Below are positions 43,055-56,175 of a DNA stretch of 64,000 nucleotides, in pieces. A model generated the notes under the pieces. That model did no database searches. It saw only the letters and a list, made by a program, of their open reading frames with translations, and had not been told where the DNA came from. Within the stretch, counting starts at the first letter, position 1. Every line of letters begins with the position of its first letter. Position numbers and translations under genes: made by a program. The stretch is taken from contig CM043945.1 of assembly GCA_014529385.2 (NCBI GenBank), positions 140,530,241 to 140,594,240 on the forward strand, written 5' to 3'. The DNA is from Adiantum capillus-veneris. Taxonomy: Eukaryota; Streptophyta; Polypodiopsida; Polypodiales; Pteridaceae.

Positions 43055-44570
43055 GAGGAGATTGCTTCAACCCATACAAAGCCTTGTTACATTTGCACAC
43101 TTTGTCCTCTTGTCCTTTTATGACAAAACCGTGAGACTGCGTTACATAAACTTCCTCAAATATGTCACCATTCAAGAAAGCAGTAACAATGTCTGATTGA
43201 TGTACATCCCAACCAAAATGAGCTGCCAATGCACATAGAAAACGCACAGTAGTCATACGACAAGTGGGAGAAAAAGTCTCTTCATAATCTATGCCTTTTT
43301 GCTGTGCATAACCCGTTGCAACAAGTCGAGTCTTATGGCGATCGATCTCACGATCCGACCTCCCTTTCAACTTGTAAACCCACTTCGTACCAATGGCCTT
43401 TTTGCCAGGAGGCAAATCACATAAAGTCCATGTGTCATTTTCTATAAGTGCATCATATTCTGATTGCATGGTAGCCATCCAATTTTCTGAATTTTGTGCT
43501 TCATCAAAAGACAGAGGCTCCTCAACATCATGTATGCTAGACACAAACAAAGCGTAACAATCTGATGCATAAGATGCATGGCGAGAGCCTGAACGAGTAC
43601 GACTAGACAAAGGTGCATCCAATTTACTGTCACGCAAAGTGTGCACCAACCATTTTGGCATACCTCTAGCCTGCTCATTTTCAGCCCTTTCCTCATCAAG
43701 TACATCATGTACATCTGCATTAGTAATAGGCTGATCTAAAACATTTTCAAAAACCCCCATAGGCTGTACATTTGCCTCATTGGAACTAACATTCATATTT
43801 CCACCACTGAAAAGAGGCAACAAAGTGTCATAAATGTCCTGTGAGCTTACACTACTGTCTCTAGTACATGACAACAAGGGCTGAACAGAATCTTCCACAA
43901 ACACTACATCCCATGAAACCAGAATACACTTTGTTTGCGGGTGATATAACATGTAACCTTTGCTTTCAGCACTATAACCAACAAAAATACATTTAACAGC
44001 CTTATCATCCAATTTTTTGCGTTGCACTTGTGGAACCAAAGCATATGCTAAACAACCAAAAACACGCATGTGCTCAATAGAAGGCTTCCTATCATGCCAT
44101 GCTTCATATGGAGTAATAGACTGCAAATATTTTGTAGGACACCTATTAAGTACATAAGTGGCACATATGATGGCCTCAAGCCAAAAAGAATGCGGCAAAG
44201 CTTGACTTTTGACCATACATCGTGCCATTTCCGTCAGTGACCTGTTTTTCCTCTCAGCAACACCATGTTGCTGAGGTGTATGAGGCACTGTACATTGGTG
44301 TTTTATCCCACTACTAGCCAGAAATGCATTAAATTCATGAGACATATACTCCCCCCCTCGATCGGAACAGAGGGTGCCCATAGTACATTTTGAGACATTT
44401 TCAGCCATAGCCAGAAATTGTTTAAAGCACATAAAAACTTCGGACTTCGCTTTAAGCGGAAATACCCATGCATGCTTGGAGTAATCATCAATGAAAGTCA
44501 CAAAGTACAGGTAATTGCCCAAGGACGGAGTTTGCATGGGCGCACAAACATCACTATGCACAAGCTGCAA
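42966..44570 (-). pseudogene. Integrase core and RT first half (minus-strand copia)
   Basis: An open stretch of 534 residues. The integrase core has LVHSDVCAPM, LCSDRGGEYM and HGVAERKNRS (D, D, E), followed by FGCLAYALVPQVQRKKLDDK and CIFVGYSAESKGY. A Ser/Asn-rich linker leads to RT motifs ENDTWTLCDLPPGKKAIGTKWVYK, DIVTAFLNGDIFEEVYV and ALYGLKQSPRAWYEKA. It then runs out of frame just before the YVDD part. This is the longest open segment in the element, yet it is truncated at both ends by frame breaks. Confidence 0.92.
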
Positions 44571-44615
44571 CCTGCATGTGGCCCAAACTGAACCATCCTT
44601 TGGAAACTTAGAACG

Positions 44616-45428
44616 CTACATCTTACCCAAAATACAACCTTCACAAACATGTTTGACAGGTGCTTCAAGAGGCGGCAAAGAAGCAACCATATCGGATTTT
44701 TGCAAACGCAGCAAGCTCGCAAAATTCAGATGACCAAAACGTGCATGCCAAAGTTTTGCATCTAAAATAGACCTTGAATCTGCAACAACATTTGAAAAAT
44801 TTTGTCCACACTTGTCATACAAAGTGAGCTTATACAGCCCACGGCACAAAAGGCCAGATGCAACAATTTCATCACCAAAACTGAGATCATGAAGTGTACA
44901 TCTATCATCCACAAATTTGACTACAAGTCCAAGTCTAGCAAGTGTGGATACAGACAAGAGATTCTTCTTGATCCCAGGTACATAAAGTGCATCAACAAGT
45001 GTGAAAGAACTGCCATTAGCAGCAGTAAGCACAATCTTTCCAACTCCCTGAACTGGATAAGAGGCATTGTTGGCACAACTGACTGAATTCCCATGAGGGA
45101 CAGACTCGAGAGAGGTAAACAATTCATGATGTGAGGTAATGTGCTTTGTAGCACCACTGTCGAAATACCACACATGTGAATCTGCAGCAACAACTGAGAA
45201 GCATGCATCATGGACAACAGGATTGTAAGTACACTCTGTACTAAAATCCCATTCTGCATCAACATCAGCATTACAGTCTCCTTTTACAGAAGACTCAACA
45301 ATGGCTGCATTTGTAGTGGAACCAACATTTGCAGTGGAAACACCCTCTTTCTTCTTAGCCTCTTTTGCCTTCAACTTAGGACACTGCTTGATCAAGTGAT
45401 CATTAGCTTTACAATGATGGCAATGCAT
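44616..45428 (-). pseudogene. Zinc knuckle, protease and integrase start (minus-strand copia)
   Basis: Begins with a CX2CX4HX4C knuckle (CHHCKANDHLIKQC). The protease follows with VWYFDSGATKHITS, the normal D-S-G triplet. NLLSVSTLARLGL and LWHARFGHLNFASLL lead to CEGCILGKM, the zinc-binding part of integrase, ending in a TAG 5' of the core. Confidence 0.9.
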
Positions 45429-45578
45429 CTTCTTTTTGCCCTTATCACCAGAATTGCCAGACGAAGTGCTGCCAGCATAGTATTTTTGCCACTCGCAGCA
45501 GAACCATAAGAAGTGGCTGCATTATTGTTACCACCCTTTCTTTGAGAAGCAATAAAACCCTGTTCAACTACACGCTAC

Positions 45579-46261
45579 CTAGTCCTGTTTTTTTCTAGAA
45601 AGTGACTCTTGCAACAACAATGTGCATAATGCATCAAACATGACAACTTTAGGATTTCCTTGGGTCATCAGTCTCCAAGTACTAGCAAAAGTCTGGTAGG
45701 AATCTGGTAAGGCATCAAGAACAGTCTTCTGCACAAGAGAATTGTCTGAAATGACTTCATCTGTAGAAATAAGTTGCTCATTGATATCCTTGACACTAGC
45801 AAGGAAAGTGTCCATATCATCTTCCTCATGCATAATCTTTGACTCTAACTCTTTACGCAGCAAAGCAATTTTAGCCTCATTGCTACTTGCATAAAGACCA
45901 GCCAAAATATCCCAAGCATGTTTTGCAAATTTTGCTGAACGGATGTGAGGAACAATGGTGCGCTTCATAGACAATGCAATCAATGCGTGAGCTTGCGCAT
46001 CCTTAATATCCCAACGAGCTTGTTCTGCCGTAGGCAAAACAACTCTAACAGTAGCAATCCTTACAGCAAGACCTGCAACATCCTCAACATCGCCTACATC
46101 CTCAGAACCAGAACGTACATAAATGCCCTACACAATATTCCAGACGCCCTTTGGCACAAGAACATGTTGCATCATATAACCCACAAAGGGTAGTTGTCCC
46201 CATCCAACCTGTCCTCAATAGCAAACATCTTGAACACATCTGTGTTGTTTTTGTCAGCCAT
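45579..46261 (-). pseudogene. gag (minus-strand copia)
   Basis: ATG at 46261 opens MADKNNTDVFKMFAIEDRLDGDNYPLW, a copia-type gag start, then a TGA. After a frameshift the frame 45579-46037 gives the gag body (ARWDIKDAQAHALIALSM, HAWDILAGLYASSNEAK, EDDMDTFLASVKDINEQL). Gag forms the particle. The early stop makes it inactive. Confidence 0.9.
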
Positions 46262-46610
46262 GGTAAATGTTGCACCTGATGTAAAAACTGCCCGAAAATA
46301 GGAGAAATGGAGCGGGAACAACACGTGCTATAAAGCACAAACCGTAGAAGACTATAAGGCACCTGTTATGTAGAAAATGACATTGATAGAAATTCTACAC
46401 AAAAATGACGAAATAGCCTATGCAATACTGCCTGTAGTAAAAACGGAGGCCGAAATGAGCCTAAATCAAAACTCTGGGCAGACCGAGCTCTACGAGCTCA
46501 CCCGAAGTATTTGTCAACCTGGGAACGCTCGCGAAAGCTCACTGAAATCGTAGAAAGTGAGCAGGCGTGTACTGGAGCAGCTGGTGACTAAGCCCGGGAG
46601 GACACAACCT

Positions 46611-46622
46611 GCTCTGATACCA
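46611..46622 (-). other. Primer-binding site, initiator-Met tRNA type
   Basis: The minus strand reads TGGTATCAGAGC two bases inside the 5' LTR. Confidence 0.95.
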
Positions 46623-46624
46623 AT

Positions 46625-46851
46625 TGTTGGAATTAGGGTTGCAGAGAAACACACACAGCTTGGAGAAGACGAAGGAAGCTCAAGGCACACAATAGAGAGT
46701 GTATAACTTAGTGTGCAATGGAAAGATGGATAGCCTTAGAGTGATGGGCGTATATACAATGCACGGGGGAAAAAACCTCCTAAAGAGGGAAAAAATGCCC
46801 CGACGGTCTTAGTGTGTTCACACACATCACTACCACATGTATATGGTAACA
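46625..46851 (-). repeat. 5' LTR of the minus-strand copia element
   Basis: 227-bp direct repeat of 41679-41905, followed by TTTTT. Confidence 0.96.
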
Positions 46852-47070
46852 TTTTTTACCCCTTTGGGGGGGCTATCTTGCACTGCACCTCTCTTTACCC
46901 TTTGACCACCTCTTGTCCGGTTCATACCTGCCTCCTCTCTCTCTCTTTCCTCTCTCCTCATTTGCTCCTTTTTTGGTCCGGCCTCCACCTTTACTTTTTA
47001 TCCTTACTCGGCTAGCCTTGAAATGGCCCCCTTGGTCTCCTTGCACTTGGTCCTCCTGGCTGCCCTTGGG

Positions 47071-47189
<119 letters not shown>

Positions 47190-48705
47190 ATGCCATTGGT
47201 TGCGGGATCCCCACTTGGCTTCCCTTTGACTGCCCGATACTTCTCCCTCTCTGGCTCACTCTAATGCCATTGGTTGCGGGACCCCCCACTTGGCTTACCT
47301 TTGACCGCCCAACACTTCTACCTATCTGGCTCACTTCCCTACTGCGGGACCCGCCTCTTAATAGGCACTAGGGAGGCATTAGTGGTGTCACTAATGCTGT
47401 CGTCCCTAAAGCCTTCCAAAATGGGGCCTCCAAGGCTGCGGGAACGACCCCCTCATCGGGTGCCTGCAACGTTATCACTTACTGCGTTTGCCAACTACCA
47501 AGAATCACCCAGCCACTCCCCAGTGGGTGCGCACACTGTGCCACCCCTGTCCACCAAAACAAAGCCACCTGAACACCGAGGTCGCAAGGTGCAATAAGGA
47601 CTCAACGCCACTGGCTTCGCTTACCAACACGCTATAGCCACGCCTAGGGAGGCCTTTCTCCCTTGCTTCATGTTCCACAATGGACACTGCCCAACTTGAA
47701 TACCCCTCGCACCTGGTCACCTTCATCTATGTGGGAGGATTCCGCGCCACATGGCATCCCTACAGGACTCCACCCTTTGAACCCCTTTGAATCCCCATTC
47801 AAGCCTCGAAAAACCTCCCTTTTTTTACCACTTTCAAGCAAGTGTAACTTGCTACTCCCAGGCCTAATACTCGAGCTGTAAGATCCGGCCAAAAGCTTGT
47901 ATTGCCGGCTTGGTTCAACATAATCCCCATTGCCTTTTGACTTTTTCGGGCCCGCGATCCAAGGCGACCAAAACTTAAAAGAATCATGTGCAACCACTTC
48001 ACTCTCAAGTGTTTCAGGCTTCCCCAGGACGTAGCTCGATACTCGCAACTCAGAATCACGAGTCGTGACTTCTCAATGGCTCCACGATGGAACATTCTTC
48101 AATGCAGGAAAGTGGGGTCAAACCTAGCCCCTGGAAAATCTTCAACTGATCATAACTTGCTATTCCGAGCTCCGATTCGTAATCCGAGAAGACAGGCATG
48201 CCCTATCACTTGATCTCTACACATGCGTCTATTGACACCTGCCTGGGCCACATGTCCCCAGCTGTCCTGTCTGTCGACAATCTGCTAAACCTTCTAACTT
48301 TGAACTGTAATATCATGAGCATCGAGGCTCCATTTGACGAGCCATCTGGACTAGCTTCTAGAGCACACTAAACACTACATTCTAGAGCACTGACTTGGCA
48401 GTTTGGGCACCTTCACCTATCATTCCAATTGAGCCAACTTGGAGCTATTTAAGCCTAAAAAGCCACATGGAGCATACACTTCCTCTATCCTTTGGTTGCC
48501 CGGGACCTTGGTACCTGCCCTAGCCTCCTACACTACACCTTCCTACAACTTCTGATTGGCATAGACCACTTTCTAGCTTGGACCGACTTTGGCTGCACCA
48601 TCATTGCTCAACCCTTGTCGAACATTTATGTTTGACCAAAAGAATATGTATAAAACTTGAAAAGTTGGCATACCATATTGACGGTTAAAAGCACTCACAA
48701 AACCA

Positions 48706-48793
48706 TAACTGTATGTACAAGCTATGTAAAAAAACCATAACTGTATGTACAAGCTATGTACAAACCATAACTGTATGTACAAGCTATGTAAAA
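48706..48793. repeat. Three tandem copies of a 31-bp unit
   Basis: The phrase CATAACTGTATGTACAAGC recurs three times with ATGTAAAAAA or ATGTACAA between. It lies near the LTR's transcription-start side for the minus-strand element. The function is unknown. Confidence 0.9.
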
Positions 48794-48828
48794 AAGCTTC
48801 ATCTCCTTTCTCTCGCACATCGCATGCT

Positions 48829-49895
48829 TTAGGTGGGTTGCCCACCCCCCTTGACTACAATTTGTTGCACCTCAGGCACTAGATTTCTTTCAAAGTATAA
48901 TTTGAGCCGCACACCGTTCACCCTGTTTCTAAGAAGCTTGCCATTTGCTCTTACTAGCTGATAGGTGCCATTCGGAAAGGTCTTTTGCACTTTATATGGA
49001 CCTATCCACTTCTTCTCAAACTTCTTCTGGAATGTGAAATCCAGGTAGCTTTCGTACTTCATAACCAGGTCTCCTTCTTCTATCTTCTTGTCTGGCAAGT
49101 TTTGATTGAACTTGGCAACCCGCTTCTCTCTCTGCTTCACATAGTAGTTGGCCGCTACCTATTTATTCATGTGCAAAGCCTCTAAACTGGCTATCTGATC
49201 CTGTAGAACTCCCTGTTGAGTGGCATTGACACGCCACATACCCTTCAAAGCGCCTAACTGTGCATGCACCGGCAACACAACCTCTTTACCATATACTAGC
49301 TCAAATGGAGTGAAATTGGCTACCTTATAGGACGTTCTATACGCCCACAAACACTTCTCTAGATTTGTTTCCCACTTAGCTTCCTACTTGTACACATAGT
49401 TTGTTAACATTTTGACGATTTGCCCATTAGCACTCTCGACTAGAAAATTGCATTGGGGGTGATAGGGTGAGGAAAACCGATGTTGAATCTTTAAATTTTC
49501 CACTAATGAACTCATGAGCTTGCTTCTAAACCCCTGACCCCTATCAGAAACTAACACCCACGAAACACCGAAACGGCAACAGATGTTATCAAACACAAAC
49601 TGAGCCACCACATTAGCATTTACTTCCTTCACAGCTTTGGCCTCGACCCATCTTGTAAGGTAGTCAATGCCTACCACCACGTACTTCTTACCGCTCGTAG
49701 ACTTAGTGAGAGGGCCTATGGAATCCAGACCCCACTTCTCAAAAGCACTTTGTGCAATGATGGCACCTTGTGACTTCGTGCTATCAATCGTCTTTCACCT
49801 ATAGTCTGACACTCATGGCACGTCTTGCACTAGTAATGTATGTACTTCACTATGGAAGGCCACCAAAAGCCTACTGTAAGCACTCGAAGCAGAAC
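48829..49895 (-). pseudogene. Integrase (large Tat element)
   Basis: The zinc-binding part starts CHKESGHQGK and breaks. The core has WGLDSIGPL, YLTRWVEAKAV, VSDRGQGFRS and YHPQCNFLVESANGQ, keeping D, D and E. CLWAYRTSYKVANFTPFELVYGKEVVLP follows, and the C-terminal part (KKFEKKWIGPYKVQ, GTYQLVRANGK) runs into the LTR, with the stop at 48829-48831 overlapping the polypurine tract. Stops separate the three frames. It is similar to the plus-strand Tat integrase at 14570-16124. Confidence 0.88.
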
Positions 49896-50645
49896 CTAGT
49901 CTTTGCCTTGATGTCCACTTTCTTTGTGGCATTGCTCCAGCACCATTCCTATCTCTTCTTTGGACAACACCCTTCTAAGCACTCCGTCATGCCCATAGCT
50001 CATGAGATCCTCACCTACCAGTGTGAATTTGTGGGCCTTTTGCACCACTCTTCTTTTTTGTAACTTGGAGAAACCCTCTGAACACTGCCATGTATTCAAA
50101 AACCCTTCAATCTCTTTTAGAGTCTCCCTACCTGCATAAGTGGTTGGGGCCACATATAAACCTGCAACATGCACCTCTACTTTGCTACTTGCTAACTGAT
50201 CCGCCTCTTGGTTCTGCTCTCTCCTCACATGCTTGAATTGGACTTCTTCAAAATACTTTAGCAATTTTTTAATGGAAAAGAATGAATGCTTCAAAGAATC
50301 TTGCTTTACCTACCATTGGACTAACAGTTGCTTGATGACTAGCAATGCATCTCCTTTCACCACCAACCTCAAAATGCCGAACTCTATACACTGCTTTAAA
50401 CCCAGATGTAGAGTGAGATACTCCACCTCCTTATTGGTGTGGACATCCTCTAGATCATACACCTTCAAGAATATAGCTTTTCCGTGTGGGTCATGTATCA
50501 CCACACCTCCTCTTGATTTCTGTACTACCCTTTGATACGCTCCATTGAACCACATTGTAAAAGAATCCTCTAAATGCGGTGCCTCCTTAGCTTCATCTTG
50601 CACCACTCTTGGATAGGCCGGAAAATCGACGGGCCTTGTTGACAA
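49896..50645 (-). pseudogene. Second RNase H domain (large Tat element)
   Basis: Frames 50310-50645 and 49896-50294 read FTMWFNGAYQRVVQKSRGGVV, EVEYLTLHLGLKQC, VVKGDALLVIKQLL and FKHVRREQNQEADQLAS. This is the extra RNase H of the Tat lineage. The first catalytic Asp appears as Asn (FNGA in place of FDGA), and a stop separates the frames, so it is inactive. Confidence 0.85.
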
Positions 50646-52000
50646 GAATGTCTGCCAAGTGAGACTGAATCGTGTGATCTACCTTGAACTCGAATTCAAA
50701 CTCTTGCAGCTCCAACACCCACTTCATAATCCTCCTTCCTGGCTTCAAATGTAGCACTACCTCTAGCAATAGATTATTGGCTGTCAACACAAAAAACTTG
50801 CGCACAATTAAATGCACCTTGAACTTCCTGCAAGAGAAGACTAGAGCCATCAGTAATTGCTTTGCCTCGGTGTAGGTAGCCTCTCTTGGGCTAATCACCC
50901 CGCTTTCGAAGTATATTGGCTTGTAGCTTCTCCCTACCTTTTGTAGTAGAACCGCTCCAATAGCAACTGTGCCCACCGTCATAGATACATAAAAGTCATC
51001 CTCTCGATTAGGAGGAGATATCGCTAACTGACACAAAATATCCTTGACCCTATCAAAAGCCTCCTGAGCTTCTCCATCCCATTCAAAACCATGCACTTGC
51101 TGAGCTCTCTTTTGAAGAGAATGCACATATTGTGACAGCATCCAAAAGAAATGTGATAGATACTTCATCTTATGAACAAATGAAGCCAAACCTTGAGCAT
51201 CTGATGGTGGCTCCATCAGCACCAACTCTTTGAACTTCTCGGATCAGCCTCTATACCGTTTTGCGACACCACATGATCCAACAGCTGCGCTCGAGGCTGT
51301 GTTAGCTTTCACTTCTTGGGGTTCAACTGACCTCCTTCTTGATCAAGCCTTTGAAAGCATAACTGTAGCTTTGATACGTGCTCCAATCTTGAACTGTAGC
51401 AACCTATATCATCCATGAAGACCTTGATAAAGCCACCCAAGTATGGACCAAATACCCTATTCATCCAATCTTGGAAGGTGACATATGCATTCACCAATCC
51501 AAACGGCATCCTGTAGTAAGCGAAACAACCCCATGGAGATCATATGAGTGTGGTCTTCAACTGGTCTTCGAGTGCAATCCCTATATGAAAATACCCCAAG
51601 AACTATCCATAATTGAGTATCTCTCATGCCCAGCCACTTGGTTTAGGATTTAGTCTTGGAATGGCAATGGATAGTGATTCCTCTTGGTCACTGCATTCAG
51701 TGGCTTGTGGTTGACACACACTCTCCATTTCCCATTCTTTTTTGGGGTTATAACCACTGGCGAGACCCATTTTGACTCTTTCATAGGATATATGATGCCT
51801 GCACCCAATAACTTATTGATCTCTTGCCAAAGGTCCTCCTTTTGGATTTCCCCTAGTCTTCTCAGCTTTTGTGCTTTAGGCCAATGTCCCTCCTTAAGAC
51901 CAATCTTGTGCTCTACTCCCTTTGCACTTGCAAATTCTTGTACTCCATCGCAAATAGATTTGGATAGGTATCACACAATTGAACATAAATTAAACTCCTT
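50593..52000 (-). pseudogene. Reverse transcriptase and first RNase H (large Tat element)
   Basis: RT motifs occur in several frames: VVITPKKNGKWRVCVNHKPLN near 51700-51760, MPFGLVNAYVTFQDWMNRV and the catalytic KVFMDDIGCYS in 51309-51509, then the connection and RNase H in 50593-51225 (FEWDGEAQEAFDRVK, FYVSMTVGTVAIGAVLLQ, IYFESGVISPREATYTEAKQ). Many stops and frame changes show long decay. The layout equals that of 12617-14090. Confidence 0.87.
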
Positions 52001-52019
52001 TTCAGTCTTGGTCAAATCT

Positions 52020-52640
52020 TCACTTATCATGCTCGAAACCTCCTCTATGATCTTGAGGTTGCATACCTTCTTCTTTAGGTGGGGAGTCATCTATGGTGAC
52101 TCCAAATAAGTCTGCATCTATCTTCAGCATGTCTTCCTCGCTATCCTCTTTCTTTGTGCTAGTGTAGACTTCGTCAGAGCCCGTCTCTGTCTTGTATTTG
52201 TAGCTTGTCGTGTCTCCTTCATCTTTAACTGCCATAGGACGAGCATTGATCTCCTTGATCTTCAAATCAAGCACAATCTGTCTTCCCCTCTCTTTGTCAG
52301 GCAAGATGAACACTTTTCTCTCCCAATCTTGCTTGGCACCTATCGCCAAAAGCCATGGCCTACCCAAAATGATCGGATAAGCATTATCTCCTGCCTTCAT
52401 CACAAAGGTCTATCATGCACTCTATGCCCATCACCTTGACCTTCACATCCTATGCCACACCCAGACATCTGGCCTTAGTATGATTAGACATCCTCATATG
52501 CACATTTGACTTGACTACTGCCTTGAACCCTATCTCTTTTAGGTCTGCTTTTGTCATGACACAAACCTGTGCTCCACCGTCTATGTAGGCTTGGATCTGC
52601 ATCCTCTTTTCTATAATCGCATCCACTAGCGGAAGAACAT
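52020..52640 (-). pseudogene. Retropepsin (large Tat element)
   Basis: The active-site side QAYIDGGAQVCVMT (near 52570-52610) ends one frame, and the partner YPIILGRPWLLAIGAKQDW (near 52330-52385) begins another. As in the plus-strand Tat element the triplet is D-G-G. A Glu/Asp-rich tail leads towards RT. The frame break between the halves disables it. Confidence 0.85.
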
Positions 52641-53813
52641 CAGTGGGGTTACCTACCCTCAAAGCCATACATTGCACTTCTTGCACATTCCCCTTGGCTC
52701 TTGGCAGCCTAGTGATAACACTTGTGGACCACTCCCTCCTTAACTTTGGATTTAAAGCTAACAGTTGACCAAACGTAATGTTTGCTTTTTGATTTTGAAC
52801 ATCACTCACCATATTGTACTCGAGATACCCACGCCCTAATTGGAAATCCGCTTGTTTGATTTTGTGATGCCTCCTTCTTTTGCTAGGCTCGGGCTGCTCT
52901 CTACCTTCGTACACCTTCTCTTTGCCTTTGCGAGCTCTGTTTTCTCGCTCTGTCTCCCTCTCTACAATTGCTCTCTTACTGGCCAAAATCTCGACATCCT
53001 GCTTATCCACCCCGATAATATTTACCCTTAGGACCTTGCTTTCGTTTGGGGAAGCTGGCTGCACAGGATTTTTCACCGCTTGTTCTCTTGGACCATTGAA
53101 ATGCCCTTGACCTTGACCTCTACCAAAAAGCGGGTAAATGCCTCCTCTCTCCCTCTGTGGCTGAGGACAATCACGTGCATAGTGATCCTCTTCTCCGCAA
53201 TTATAACACCTACTTGGCAGCGGCCTTGTCCTGCCCCTTGCTCCTCTTGGCTGTCCTCTGCCATGACACTTAGCCGCAACTCCTACATTTGCTTGGAGAA
53301 ATCTTGCACCGTGCGTACCCAATTTTGCGGCACAACAACTATACCTCGATTTCCATGATTTTCTTTGTGCATAGCTTCCCTCGGACTCTATGGTTGAATA
53401 TGGGCCATTGTCTCGTAGCCTGACACACCCTGCTCTATCTTCTTCTTTATCTTTTTGCCCTTTGATTGTGCAATGGCTACTGCACCATTGTAATTCTCTG
53501 GGCTCTCAAAATCGACCTTTTCTCTCACCTTATGATGCAGACACACCATGAACTTATCTAGCTTGAAGTAATCTCCATTAGCCAATTGCATGGCTGTTGC
53601 TAATTCTGACCAACACTCTTCAAAATGACCCAAAAATAGATTGAATTCTTCACTTACATCTTGCTTAAGTACCTTCAGTTTTGCATCCATCTCAACTGGG
53701 GACACCTCCTTGCAAAAGTCCTGAAGAAACCTCGCCCGTAGAGCTGGCCATGTTTGCCTCGGCTCGCCTTCCAACGCTTCATACCATACTTTAGCTTTCC
53801 CACGCATCACCAA
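52641..53813 (-). pseudogene. gag C-terminal part with CCHC knuckle (large Tat element)
   Basis: The frame 53388-53813 gives the gag core (AKVWYEALEGEPRQTWPALRARFLQDF, LFLGHFEECWSEL). The frame 52450-53322 gives a basic linker and the knuckle CYNCGEEDHYARDC near 53180, then a Lys/Glu-rich linker to the protease. The 5' end of gag is displaced to 56320-56520 by the insertion at 53824. Confidence 0.87.
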
Positions 53814-53823
53814 AGGAAAAGTC

Positions 53824-53965
53824 TGTTGAGCTTATATGTGAAGCTACTCAATATATGGCTTCTCTATATATGGCACCCAAGTCCCCTCTATATATACATC
53901 ATCTCATGTGTGTATTCTACACACTTTGGGGTTCTATTTCTGTGCTCTCTCTTTCTCTCTCAACA
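53824..53965 (+). repeat. 5' LTR of the non-coding element
   Basis: TGTTGAGCTTATATG...CTCTCTCAACA, with TATATATA-type boxes inside; direct repeat of 56176-56317. Confidence 0.96.
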
Positions 53966-53977
53966 TGGTATCAGAGC
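53966..53977 (+). other. Primer-binding site, initiator-Met tRNA type
   Basis: TGGTATCAGAGC follows the LTR without a spacer. Confidence 0.95.
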
Positions 53978-53999
53978 AGTATGTTTTTGTTTTTGATTT

Positions 54000-54780
54000 C
54001 TCTGCTAATGGAATTTTTTTTTGCAAAAACTACTCGTGATAGAGACTGGAATCGATGTGGTCTACAACTTTGCAGAGGGAAGTTTTTTCAAATTCTGGAC
54101 CAATTTTGAGTTATCGTTCGCAGAATGCGTATATATCTGAAAAGCAACTTTATCTTTTTGTTTTTGATTTCTCTGTTAATTGAAAACGATTTTGCAGAAA
54201 CTACTTGAGAGGAGGACCGGAATCGATGTGGTATACAACTTTGCAGAAGGAAGTTTTTTCAAATTCTGCACCAATTTTGAGTTGTCGTTCGCGGACTGCG
54301 TACATACCTGAAAAGCAACTTTCGATTTCTGTTTTTGATTTTTCTCTCCTGATTGAAAACGATTTTGCAAAACTACCCGTTTAGGGGACCAGAATTCATG
54401 TGGTCTACAACTTTGCAGAAGAAAGTTTTTTCAAATTGTGCACCGAGTTTGAGTTATCGTTCGCGGACTGTGTACATACCCGAAAAGCAAGTTTCGTTTT
54501 ATGTTTTTGATTTTTTTGCTAATTGAAAACGATTTTGTAGAAACTACCCATGCAAGGGACCGGAATCGATGTGGTCTACAACTTTGCAGAAGAAACTAGC
54601 CGCTACAGGCATCGGACTCGATGAGAAACTATTTGCTTAAGCCATCGTAAGCGATGTGGTCTATAACTTTGCAGAAGAAAGTTTCTCTAAATTCTGCACC
54701 GATTTTGGGTTATCATCTTGGACTGCGAATATGTTTGAAAAGCAAAATTTTACTTTTTGCTTTTGATTTTTCTCATAATT
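54000..54780. repeat. Tandem repeats of about 180 bp
   Basis: Phrases such as GATGTGGTCTACAACTTTGC, AGAAGGAAGTTTTTTCAAAT and GAAAAGCAACTTT recur four to five times at about 180-base spacing. They are degenerate, with occasional deletions. No ORF runs through them. Confidence 0.9.
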
Positions 54781-55015
54781 GAAAACTTCTCAATTATATT
54801 TTTTCTTCATCAATCATATATTTGTTACTGACGTAACTTTGCTGCAGAAGCCAGTTACATATCGTTCCGATTCAGTCGAGCAGTTGATGATCGTCCAAAT
54901 TCTATCGAGCTATTGTTGGTACATGATCTTTTGTTATATGATATACTCGTTCATTGATTCTCGTATAATTATTCTTTTAAAGATATAGTTTACGTCGTTT
55001 TATTGATAATTTTTC

Positions 55016-55480
55016 GTTGACACCATAGTGATTTTGATGGTACCATGATGATGTTTTGTTAGTACTTTGGTCATGGTGATTTTTGTTGATACCATGATGA
55101 TATTTCATTGATACCATGGTTATTCTCGGTGATGCCATGATGATGTTTCGTTGATACCATGGTTATTCTCGGTGATTCCATGATGATATTTTGTTAATTC
55201 CATGGTGATTTTTGTTGATACCATGATGCTGTTTCGTTGATACCATGGTTATTCTCGGTGATACCATGATGTTGTTTCGTTGATACCATGGTTATTCTTG
55301 GTGATACCATGATGTTGTTTCGTTGATACCATGGTTATTCTCGGTGATGCCATGATGTTGTTTCGTTGATACAATGATTATTTTCCATGATATCATGATG
55401 CTTTTCGTTGATACCATGATGATTTATTCATTTTAATTGATACAATGATGATGTTTTCTTAATACTTTGATGATATTCAT
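55016..55480. repeat. Tandem repeats of GATACCATGATG/GGTTATTCTCGGTG type
   Basis: Units of roughly 25-55 bp (TTTCGTTGATACCATGG, TTATTCTCGGTGATACC, ATGATGTTG) repeat for about 460 bases. There are no unique spacers, so this is not a CRISPR array. Confidence 0.9.
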
Positions 55481-56175
55481 TGATCACTACGTTGATAAAT
55501 GTTGTTTTATGTAGTATATACACATATCATTTGCATCACGTAATCACGCATCTTGTACTTTTACGTTCATACTTTATGTACCATCTGCTGTCGTGCATAT
55601 ATATGTCGTCAAAAGAGTGGCGTCGCGAATCATCTCTTATGACATTGTGGATGTAATTATTTCACTAACGATGCTAATAATTTTCATGACTATGTTTTTT
55701 TTTTGAGTCTATGATCTATGTAGGATTGATCAAAGAATGGATTTCATGAAGGAAAACTTGGTGACAATAAAAGATTTATGAAGATATGTTTGGTGATGCC
55801 ATATTGATGACAACATGAAGATATGTTTGGTGATGCGATAGTGATGATGACAAGCTACACAGTAGATTCTTGGAGACACTTCTGATTACGAGCTAATCAA
55901 TAGCCTTTACACCTCTTCATTGAACCTTTGTATTCATTATTGTATTTGATAGGATAGGAGTAATGTAACTCCTCATAAAACATTCATTGTAAAAGGAGTG
56001 ATGTAGCTCCTCATAAAATATTCATTGTAAAAGGAGTGATGTAGCTCCTCATGAACATTTGTATAATCAATGATTTTAATAATATAACGGTGGGTGTATA
56101 TAGAGCTGTGGGTTTTTCCCTTGATCCCCCAAGGGTTTTTTCATCCACAGTTAGGGACCCTTATTTGAGCGGGGG

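Larger units (their letters stand above)
41679..46851 (-). mobile_element. Ty1/copia retrotransposon, full length, decayed
   Basis: LTRs 41679-41905 and 46625-46851 are both 227 bp and differ at about thirteen positions. TTTTT flanks both sides. The initiator-Met primer site and the polypurine tract define minus orientation. The order gag, protease, integrase, RT, RNase H is intact, with frameshifts or stops in gag, between the protease and integrase regions, within RT and before RNase H. It belongs to a different copia family from the neighbour at 36014-41282, judging by unrelated LTRs and divergent proteins. Confidence 0.96.

Noticed and set aside
55016-55480. CRISPR-like regular repeats
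   Set aside because: The repeats are contiguous and degenerate, have no unique spacers, and lie in a plant retroelement.
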